Assembly (NCBI GenBank): GCA_036971715.1
Contig: JAVHJL010000009.1
Coordinates: 496,001-560,000, forward strand
Direction: 5' to 3'
DNA: 64,000 nucleotides
From: Arthrobotrys musiformis
Lineage: Eukaryota > Ascomycota > Orbiliomycetes > Orbiliales > Orbiliaceae
Shown: in pieces, positions 47,899 through 56,829 of the stretch
How the letters are laid out: each line of letters opens with the position of its first letter
Position numbering within the stretch: position 1 is the first letter of the stretch
Notes under the pieces: model-generated
The model's database searches: none
What the model saw: only the letters and a program-made list of their open reading frames with translations
Told to the model about the DNA's origin: nothing
Made by a program: the position numbers and the translations under genes

Positions 47899-48873
47899 AT
47901 GACCAAGAACAACTCGGAGAAAATGGCCCCATCCACCCCACAATCCCCTCAAGACCAGGTGATGGAGTTCATCAACACCCTTGGCGACCACATGGAGGAA
48001 GCCTTCGCCCAAGCGGCTGCCGCTTCTTCTCCCCAAACCGAGAAGGGCGACGCCCAAAGTACCGCCTCTGAGAAGGGGCCTGCTGCGTCAGGAAACCCAC
48101 CTGACTACGAGCAAACCGGTGAGTCTAGCGCTCACGCCAATCGTGGCGGAAACGGCGGCGGCGACCGTCGCGAACGTCCACAATGGGGACCATGGGGCGG
48201 TAATTGGCGTGATCATGCAAACCCATGGGTTCAGATGGCCAATAGCTTCGCTGAAAGCTTCACCGGTCCAGGTCCTAACGGACCACCACACCCACCACCA
48301 CATCATCCCGGTATGTTTTTCGGAGGACCAGGAGGAGGAGAAAGAGGGCCAGGTGGCTTTGGAGGACCCGGCGGCTGTCGTGGCGGCCGTGGTGGCTTCG
48401 GCGGCTTCGGAGGAGGTCGTGGAAACTACCATGGACCATGGGGCTGGGGTTCTCACCGTGGCCGTTGGGGAAACCGCGGCGGCCACTGCCACAGACCTGA
48501 TAACAGCGGCAGCCAGGAATTCACCCCTGCCGTCGATCTATTCGATACCCCTGACAGTTTCGTAATCCACGTTTCCCTCTCCGGTGCCATCAAGGAGGAT
48601 ATCGGTATCAACTACGACTTTGATAACGCTGAGCTCCAAATCTCCGGCGTGGTTCATCGTCCTGGAAACGAGGAGTTTCAAAAGCATCTTGTAGATGGAG
48701 AACGTCGCGTTGGTGCCTTCGATCGTAAGATCAAGCTTGAGAGTAATGGGAAGACCGTCCCCGTCGATGCTGATGGCATTACCGCCAAGCTCGAGAACGG
48801 ATTGTTGGAGGTTACGGTTCCCAAGTTGAGGAAGGCCGATGAGCCTGAGAAGAAGAAGATTAACATTGAGTAG
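47899..48873 (+). CDS. Small heat-shock protein (Hsp20/alpha-crystallin) with long Gly-rich N-terminal arm
   Basis: A single exon of 324 residues. sHSPs hold unfolding proteins in large oligomers without ATP. The C-terminal third is the alpha-crystallin domain, about residues 212-316: FTPAVDLFDTPDSFVIHVSL, NAELQISGVV, RRVGAFDRKIKL and the end block ENGLLEVTVPK. The tail KKINIE has the I-x-I anchor motif. The N-terminal arm is about 210 residues, much longer than usual. It has an amphipathic start (VMEFINTLGDHMEEAFAQ), then an Asp/Gln-rich stretch, then roughly 70 residues of Gly, Pro, Arg, His and Trp with GGRGGFGGFGGGRG, an RGG-like composition. An alternative ATG is at 47923. Intron absence and C-biased codons fit a fast stress gene. 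Confidence 0.92.
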   Translation: MTKNNSEKMAPSTPQSPQDQVMEFINTLGDHMEEAFAQAAAASSPQTEKGDAQSTASEKGPAASGNPPDYEQTGESSAHANRGGNGGGDRRERPQWGPWGGNWRDHANPWVQMANSFAESFTGPGPNGPPHPPPHHPGMFFGGPGGGERGPGGFGGPGGCRGGRGGFGGFGGGRGNYHGPWGWGSHRGRWGNRGGHCHRPDNSGSQEFTPAVDLFDTPDSFVIHVSLSGAIKEDIGINYDFDNAELQISGVVHRPGNEEFQKHLVDGERRVGAFDRKIKLESNGKTVPVDADGITAKLENGLLEVTVPKLRKADEPEKKKINIE

Positions 48874-49735
48874 AGGAGTACCGCGGACTTCGACTCGTGT
48901 GCGAATTCCATGAGGATGCCGTGTCGGCCCTCGCACCAATGATTAGTCAAATGTCGCAAGAGTAGACTTCTACTCCTTCGTCCGTTCTTTTTTTAGTTTT
49001 TATTTTTAGTTTGGCAATATTGCATGGAGGATATCAGATGTTATCAGGACATTCTTTTGAAATAGTTTAGTGATTTTTTAGCACAGAAAAATGAATAAAA
49101 GAATTTTTTTCCCTTTTGGAACTGAATATTATCCCACAAGCGTAGAGAAGTTGTATATCCTTCAGCCGTGATACTAAATCAATTAGTGAGAATACGTGGG
49201 CTTGTGAATGGGGTATTGAAGAAATTTAGTGTACAGGAGTAGAGTCAGTGGATCCGAGACCCCAGACTCCCTCAAGCGTCTGCAGCCAGAAGCTTGTATT
49301 GGGGGGTGCGCAGGAAACGTTGCAGGTACGTATACTCCTACGCTTGTAGGAGAGCGTCAACCACCCACTGGTAAGTTACTACTGCACAGCGTTCAGGAAT
49401 GACTAGGATGGAAGCGGAGGTCAAAAGGCCTTTATAATTCGTATTAAAAACAAGTATTAAAAACAGGTATTGAAAGCCACTACCCCCTTGGCACACAGCC
49501 TATTCACAAGAAATCCACTACCACTACCACCCTGGTCATCATCATTATCCTTATCATCACTACCATCACCATCACCAGCACCACCAGAACCCCAACAAAC
49601 AGAAGCCACCACCCCCACCACCATCCATGGCGTCCGCATCGCGAGGCAGGATGCCGATACCTGGTGGTGGGAGCAGCGACCTCGTTTGCCGAGGCCCTTT
49701 TATCCAAAAGCCACTAAATTAACCAACGCTGACAG
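48874..49735. other. Intergenic between convergent genes, with a CAT/CCA-type trinucleotide tract
   Basis: 3' flank of the small heat-shock gene and 3' flank of the secreted-protein gene. From about 49511 to 49625 the plus strand is a degenerate trinucleotide tract (CCA, TCA, CAT). It produces meaningless Val/Met- or Ser/Pro-rich frames on both strands. Confidence 0.6.
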
Positions 49736-50493
49736 CTATACCATCATGAAGACGTCAGTATCATTACTTTTATCCAACGAATAGGGTTGTTCAAGACGGA
49801 GAGGGCTTACGTGGCGGTCAAGCTCACGGCAGGTTGTTGACGCGAGGGAAGGGTCTTGGGGGAAGTTGATCACAGTGCACGGACGCTCCCAGACGATATC
49901 TGTACCGCCGTCGGCGGTATCGATCACCATGATACGCAGGGGTGAGTTTAAAAATGCGTCGATTGTGAACCTAGCGGAGGACTAATAGGATGGATTGTTA
50001 GTAAGTATACTCAACACCCGTCTCCTGGCGAATGCATGTCACTAATGAAAGCGAGAGAATATAGGGAAGAACTTACGAGCAAATCGAGAGGGTTGCCAAT
50101 TGTGTACTGGGTCATGTCCTGAGGGACATAGGTTGTCGTGTCCGCGAAACCCCAAAGGCGAAACCACCTTCCATGGAGTATTACCTGGAACAGAATATAT
50201 CCTGCGGGTCCCTTGTACCGGTTGACAGCAGCGGTATAATTGGCCTGTGAGCCAGTGGCGGCAGTGAGGAGGGCGGGTGAGGTCAGGTTGCCCAGTTGCC
50301 CTTGCAAACGTTCCTTGACAACGACGATGCTGCGACGTGTATGGACCGTTAGGCGCTCTACGACGTGGTATCTGGTGGTAACAAGCGGAGCGGGAACCGT
50401 TGCGGTGGGAGTTGGTGTGTTTTGGGCTGCAACGGGTGCAAGGACACCAAAGAGGAGAAAAAGAATGAAAAGAAGGAACTTGTGCAGCTCCAT
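49736..50493 (-). CDS. Small secreted protein of unknown family
   Basis: Two exons on the minus strand, 50077-50493 and 49736-49981, give 220 residues. The N-terminus is a clear signal peptide (LHKFLLFILFLLFGVLAPVAA, cleavage near AAQ, about residue 23). A Thr/Pro-rich linker and a compact domain follow, with GPAGYILFQVILHGRWF, FADTTTYVPQDM, RIMVIDTADGGTDIVWER and PCTVINFPQD. A few Cys lie near the end. N-glycosylation sequons occur at NLT and NYT. An alternative third exon is possible: donor GTAAGC at 49810 and acceptor at 49736 would replace the last 25 residues with a short hydrophobic end stopping at 49700. I do not recognise the domain. A cell-wall or host-facing role is possible but unproven. 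Confidence 0.65.
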
Positions 50494-51974
50494 GTTTCTT
50501 CAGAGTGTGGATGGAGGTAGTGCCGAGACTGAGGTTTGTTATGTCGAGGGGGGAAGTATCAATTGCAACAACGGCAAGAGAAGAGGTGAAGAGATAAGAG
50601 ATGATTCAGAAGCAGAAGCAGGAGCAGCAACGGGATACTAGCAAGCAAGCCAAGAGACAGATCCAGATGAAGTCAGTGAGCCTTGACGAAGTTATGCAAG
50701 ACCTTCTGATAGTACCGGTCGAGGAGGAGGATAGTCTGAGGATGAAGTGGTTTGCTGTTGCGAGGATGTCGTTGCGATGAGGTTTGATGTGAATGGAAAG
50801 AGTTATGGAGATGGAGATGGTTTCGTATGGAGGAGGAGGTGCTTAAATAGTTATTTTTTCTGGCGCCGAGGGAAAAATCAGTCTGGAAGTGTGCGAGTTG
50901 GGCCCCCTCATTGCTACGCAAGGCGATATCAACGTCCAGCAACCTCCAAGGCACTGGTATCAGCATCATACGACTTTAACAATCTACCAAGGATCTAACA
51001 CCGGTGAGATCCCGACCATGATTACGATATTGAGCGCTTGCGGGAGCTCGAGGGAGAGTATCTACGAAACTACGAGGAGAGTGGAGATCACGATATAGCT
51101 AACAAGGGGCATCGATATAGTGCATTGCATACTATTGCAGACCGCGCCGCAGGCTAAATCCCATCATCCGTCCCCGAGGACGACATCAACAGGACAATAA
51201 GAACATAACGATTACGGAGCTCGCACCTGGTATCTTCCATCCGAGAGATTAGCAAACAGAGTTTCCTCAATCGCATCTTACATCAAAGTGGCATTCCCTG
51301 TGTATGCTTGGGACGAGATAGCAAATTTAAGATATCGTTGTAAGTGTTGGATTTTTCGTTTAGGAAGTGGATATTTCGAGCATGGAAACGAGTTCGGGGC
51401 TTATGAACTTCGAGAGACGAATTTCAAACTCCAGGCTTCACACAAGTTGGATACTGGTGGTCAAGCATAGATGGCGCCGGGTAGACTTCTCGCCTTCGAT
51501 GGGGAAGGGTTGCTAACATAAAGCTACTAATGGGCTTTAGGTGGCCTCATTATGTCTACAAAGAAGATATATCTTATTGCGTATGTCAAAAGGTAGGAAC
51601 GGCTGTAGGTAGAGATTCATAAACCGTAATTTTTGATTCGTGGTCACTTGGCTAGCCAGTAATACAATTCAGGACTCCAAAGGAAAACAAGACAGTGATA
51701 CGCAAAACAAAAAGCTCCAGAAAAGATAGGAAAGTCCCTTTTTCCTTACAAGCAAAGTTCCCTCCCGTAGTGAAACAACGATGCAAAGGGAGTATCATAG
51801 GTGCGTAGGAAACAAAAGAGTCGTTATGGTAAGAGTAGAGGCATAGTAGGGAAAAAAGAGAAAGGGGAAAAAGAGAGAGAAAGGAATATCAAGCGGTCTT
51901 GGGCATCAAAAAGCTAAAGCGTCGTAAAGCAAGTAATAAAATGGGCGCAGCCTCAAGGGGAAGGGAGTTGGAAG
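50494..51974. other. Intergenic: secreted-protein promoter and 3' flank of the coiled-coil gene
   Basis: A 1.5 kb stretch of short frames without domain character. The part next to the secreted-protein start is purine-rich on the plus strand, i.e. a CT-rich leader for the minus-strand gene. I see nothing else. Confidence 0.5.
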
Positions 51975-54172
51975 CTAGGATGAGGGGAAGCCAAATCGGC
52001 CTTTGGAAGTAGCCCCATTACCCATCCTTTCAATGCCTCCTCTTATACCGCTGCTGCTCTTAGTTTCCTTCTCTTTGGCGGGGGTCAGGGCCTTTGCGAT
52101 GCTGGCCCCAGAGGCACGGCTGATGCTTCCGCGCAGGTTGTTGACGCCATTGTCAGCGAGAGCAGGGGCGCCACCAAGAGCTAGTAGCTCATCAACAGCT
52201 AGAACAAGGTCTCCCTTCTCCCGGCGTTCTGCCGATAGCTCTTCTTGCAAGGTTTTAATTTGTTCTTGTGCCTTCGCAACCTTTTTCTCCAATTTCTCCA
52301 TTTCCTCCCTGCGCTCCTCCTCATCATGAGGCGAAAGGACAGGGCCGCTGAGATTCAAATGCTCTTCGTTCTCCTCCTCCATTCTCATAACCTTATTAGA
52401 AAGCTCATTATTGGCATTCGTGAGATCATTATTCTTTGCTTCAAGTTCATTGACTCGTTTCTCCCATCGTTTAGAATACGACTGTTTGAGCGCCGAAACC
52501 TTCTGCTCATGCTTGGATTTGTATAGCGTATGCAGTTCCTTCGCGACCTTTTCAACGGCCTGGCTAACTTCCATATCCTTTGTGGCATTGGCAGCAGCGA
52601 GGGCTTTCTCAACTGCAGCCTCGACGTCCACATTATTGCTACCCCCCGATCCCTTGGCTGGGGAGTTTGGTGCCGATTTCTTCTGTCTCTCGACAATCAA
52701 GTCTTTCTTGGTAGAAGCCAAATCTTGTTTCGTCTTCAGGAGAGATTCCGAAACTTGTTCGTGCTCTCGCTTCAACTCTTCAAGCTCCCTCTTCATGAAA
52801 TCCTTGTCCTGCAGGGCCGACTCCCGCTCGTCCCGCGCCTCGTCAAGGAGTCGGTTTCCTTCTTCGATTTGTCCCTGGAACTCTTGCACAGCACGTCCAG
52901 CCTCAGAAAGTCTAGATTCAATGAGCATGGTCCTGGCTGACATATCCTCCATCTCCTCTCGAACTTGTCGTAGCTCAACGATACCATTCGATGCCCTCCT
53001 TTCGGCGTCGGATACTGAATCTTTAAGAGTATTGATCTGTGCATCTTTGCCGGCAATTTCCGCCCTCAGTTGTGCAATCTGGGCTAGAAACTGTGACTTG
53101 ATGTTCTCAACCTCCTTGGGTGTGATCGACGGAATTGATCGCGGGGTAGGTGGCGGTGGGATATCAAAGTCGAGGAGGAACTTGCGCTCCATGGGTGTCT
53201 GCGCAGGAAGGGGTTGTTTGCTGGGTGAATCGGTCCCATCCCGAATCCTCTTAGTCGGAGAAGATGATTGCGAACGCCTTCTTGACCTTGTGGGCGTTTG
53301 AGGAGGTGGATTGGACTTGATGGCATTGAACTGCGCGGTGAAGTCGAGCAACAAGTTTTGCGTCCGTTCGTTATTGCCCGGCGTCGATTCTGGCGATTTG
53401 GAGTATTGTGAGAGGGTGGCGAGACGGGAAGGATGGCCATTTGCTCTGGGCGTAACCGTTCCCGGTGTGATAGGATCTGATTTTGGGCTGCTCCAGGGTT
53501 GCTTGTTCGGTGTCGAGAATGCGATGAGGTTGCTCTTGGTGGGGGTGGTGAATGGAGAGCCCTGCTATCGGCTTGTAAGTGGGGTGTTCTGTAGGTATGT
53601 ATGCATGCGCGCAATAGAAAGTGGAATCAACCTACCCTTTCCATACTTCGTTCTCTCCTGTAGCTTTCCCTTAAGATCTGCCTGTCAACCGATCTTTCGC
53701 GCATTTCACCCATTTGCTCTTCAGCTTCCCTGCTAACACCGACCCCGCCGTCGAGCATAGCATCTGAGAACCCACTAAGGTTGGCATCGAAGCTCATCGA
53801 ATGCGCGGTATGTTCGTCGCCTCTGCCTAATTTGCTCGATATACGCGCCAAGAAGTCCTCATCGTCGTCAGCGAAGCTAATATCTTGATTTTCCTTCATC
53901 GATTCGTCGTGTATATCGTATTTCGGCTTTTTCATCACCTTCATAGGCGAGCTGTGAACGGATCGCGAGTGTTTCTCACCAATTCCAGAGGAGGAAAAGG
54001 ACTTTGGTATGTTGTAGTCGATAACGGAGTACTCCGAATCTTCAGAGGCCAGGGTAATCGGGTCGTCTAGCGGTGGCGGACCCGTTGGGGTGTGAGAGAC
54101 CCCGTAGACCTTATTTGGCGATATATCTATTAACGGTTCAGACATTTTGGTAGACTGCGGAGTAAAAGGCAT
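51975..54172 (-). CDS. Coiled-coil spindle-pole/microtubule protein, TACC-like
   Basis: Two exons on the minus strand, 53636-54172 and 51975-53561, give 707 residues; a second in-frame ATG at 54145 begins MSEPLIDISPNK and may be the true start. The N-terminal 330 residues are disordered and rich in Ser/Thr-Pro (likely CDK sites), with TPTRSRRRSQSSSPTKR as a possible nuclear signal. From about residue 335 a long heptad-patterned coiled coil runs to near residue 650, including ELHTLYKSKHEQKVSALKQ and SYSKRWEKRVNELE. This last block resembles the C-terminal TACC-type domain of fungal Alp7/Mia1, which recruits TOG proteins to spindle poles. The resemblance is judged by eye, and other coiled-coil spindle-pole proteins remain possible. 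Confidence 0.72.
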
Positions 54173-54946
54173 GTTAGTATTTTTTGTTGGTTGTTTACTT
54201 CTTGAGATAGAAAAATAAGAACGATCGATGTTTTTTTCTCAAGAGGGGAAAAATCGAGATGGCTCAAAAACGCGGGTATGTGGGATGCGCCCGCCACCCG
54301 ATGAGCGCAATGCACCCGAACACGAAGTGATACTTGCCTGAGAGATGAGCTTCGGGTAAGCTCAAGTTCCTGTAGACGAAGTGGCGTGTCAACCTTCCCA
54401 CAATCCAGTCGGAACAATTCGCTCGGTAAAAGGTAAAATTTTCGAAACCAAACGGTTCTGTCGGTGGCAATCAGCGTTTTTGGCGAACTGGAATTTGGCG
54501 ATGTCGATGGAATTGGAAGTGCTAGTAAGGATTATTGACATGTAAAGTGAGTTGTTTATGCACGTCTTTGATTGGGCAACAATGTAAACAACAACACGAA
54601 AGTCCAAATAACAACCGCCGACCTTGTTGGGTTTCCGTTTTCGGAATGTTTGACAGTGCAAACCAACGACACGCCAACACAGTCCTCCAGCTTTCACACA
54701 GTACCGATGCGATGTCTCTTAAGCTCTCTGGGACCGAGCCCTGGCGGATGACCTAGTCACAAGAGATCAGACATGGATACCACCACGGAATCCTTGGTCC
54801 ATCTAACGTGCTCGAGATCCACACTGGCTATGGCTGGCTCTAGTGATCAAGCCAGCCCTACCCGATGAGTCAACTTTTTGGGATTCCGCTATTTTATATC
54901 TGTTTCGAACGTACCTTGAATCTGTATCACTATAGACGATACTTGC
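54173..54946. other. Divergent promoter region of the coiled-coil and glyoxalase-like genes
   Basis: A 774-base spacer between two genes read in opposite directions. A TATTTTATAT stretch about 55 bases before the glyoxalase-like start may be its TATA element. I see nothing else. Confidence 0.5.
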
Positions 54947-55888
54947 ATGTCACAGTACATTCCCCCAACAATGGCATCTGCAGCTGACCAGAAAGTCGCA
55001 TTACTCGACCACATTATTGTTCTCGTCCCACACGCTGAGCTCAAAGACCCACCGAAAGCTCTCACCGATAATTTCAATATCACCAACGGCGGGAGACATG
55101 CGGATGGGAAGACCGAGAACAAACTTATTGTATGCTCTCTGCCTTTTTCCTTTACAACATGTGAAAAAATCGAAATGCTGATGATTAATCATGTATGAAA
55201 ACACCAGGTCTTCAAGGATGGTTCTTACATCGAAATAATATCGTTCATAGATGACCTCCCTGAAAACCGAGCAGACCATTGGTGGGGTTCCAAACCCTAC
55301 GGCATAATCGACTGGGCCTTCACAAATGGAATAGACTACAATTCCAACTATGAAGCCCTTATTAGTCGACTAGCCGATGTCCAAGGGGATTCTTCAGGCG
55401 CATATTCCTATGCCCCTCCTCGAACAGGTGGACGTATTCGTCCAGACGGTGTCAAGCTCGAATGGGCAGTTACCTTCCCAACTAATAAAGAAGGGAACGA
55501 TACGGAGACGAAAAGACCATCTAATCTTCCGTTCTATTGCCATGATATAACACCCCGAGAGAACCGGGTCAACGGTGAAACAGAACATCCTTGTGGTGCC
55601 GTCGGTATCCGCGAAGTTCTAGCTTTGGTCGATGATCCGCAAACTGAATTCTTCGCCGGCCTCATCAGAGCTGCTGTGAATTCCGTCAATACAGAAGGTA
55701 ATGGCGGTGGTATACAGGTCGGAACACCTCACGGCGCTCCGAGTGTTATTTCTTTTGTTGCACCGACATCGGATGCAGAGAAAAATGAGGCTAGTCTTCA
55801 TAAGTTTGTGCTGAAGGAGCTGAAGTTCGATTATGGGTCAAATAATGTATCAGGCGGTATAAAATTCTCGTATCCCTTTCAAGACTAG
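54947..55888 (+). CDS. Glyoxalase-like (VOC fold) protein
   Basis: Two exons, 54947-55129 and 55208-55888, give 287 residues; an in-frame ATG at 54971 is an alternative start. The chain begins with ALLDHIIVLVPHAEL, whose DHIIV His is the usual first metal ligand of this fold. FNITNGGRHADGKTENKLIVFKDGSYIEIISFIDD follows, with the family's G-x-H and the Y-I-E-I strand whose Glu is the second ligand. It fits the fungal Glyoxalase_3-like group of 250-300 residues, whose substrates are unknown. A second half with GIREVLALVDDP and a weakly conserved C-terminal sheet completes the double VOC unit. No signal peptide is seen. Confidence 0.83.
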
Positions 55889-56829
55889 TTTCTATGAAAA
55901 ATGGTACCGATAGTCCTTGAAGAAATCATGGTGGACCCTCAAAAACCATCGAATCTTTCAACTCACATTTTATCCAGAAGGGTTTTGTATCGACTTTTTG
56001 GGATATGCCTTTGGAATTAAAGCTAAAGATTATGAAAATACACACTTGCTCAGATTTATCAGCTATTATGGGCGCTGTGCGTCTTGCCCTGCAGGAAGCA
56101 TGCATATGCATGGCGGGATCTCGGCAGCAGGGCACACTTCAATCAACCCGCATTTTTGATACCTAGGCCTCTGATCACGAAATATTTCGCCTTGAGAGAC
56201 TAACCTTGGGATTCTTGGATTTTGTACCTAATTACTCTCGATAAAGCTCATATACTGTGTAAAATTATTTGGTCCATAAAGCAATGTATATATATTAAAG
56301 AAACCTATGTTAAACTATAGCTACTTGTGCCCCCAAAGCCGGTGGATCCATCCAAAGAACGTGAAGAAAAGAAAATTCGTTCATGTCATCCATACAATAT
56401 AAATGCAAATACATGACTTCGTTTTTCCGACCATTCGTATCAACAGTAATGCCCAGGGGAAAGAAGGAGAATGAGAAAATAAAATTCAACGGAGAACAGC
56501 TAAAATACTTTCGAGAATCATAAAATCAGAAACTAACAAACCATAGCCAGCCGTCGAATAGATTAAAAAAACATGTATGTCTTTGTAATACCAAACATCA
56601 ATGTCGTTACGTCGTAGTCGTGATGCTATCTTCAAATTCATGGGAGTCTAGAGTGCTGGTGCTCTCAAGGACGTGGGTAATACCTACACATTGGCGGGTT
56701 GGTCAACAACTGTCCAAGGTCATATCGTGGAGCAATAGGTTCACGAAGAGAAAAAAAAATGGAAAAAAGGGTACAAGATTAGGTAAGATACAGTGGTATA
56801 TGCATTGAATTAAGAGGGGGAAATGGGAT
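55889..56829. other. Intergenic between convergent genes
   Basis: AT-rich 3' flanks of the glyoxalase-like gene (plus) and the DUF3824 repeat gene (minus). No gene is supported. Confidence 0.5.

Noticed and set aside
52411..53301. 296-residue plus-strand Ser/Cys-rich frame
   Set aside because: It is antisense to the coiled-coil gene; the Ser/Leu/Phe-rich content mirrors Glu/Lys codons and no domain is visible.
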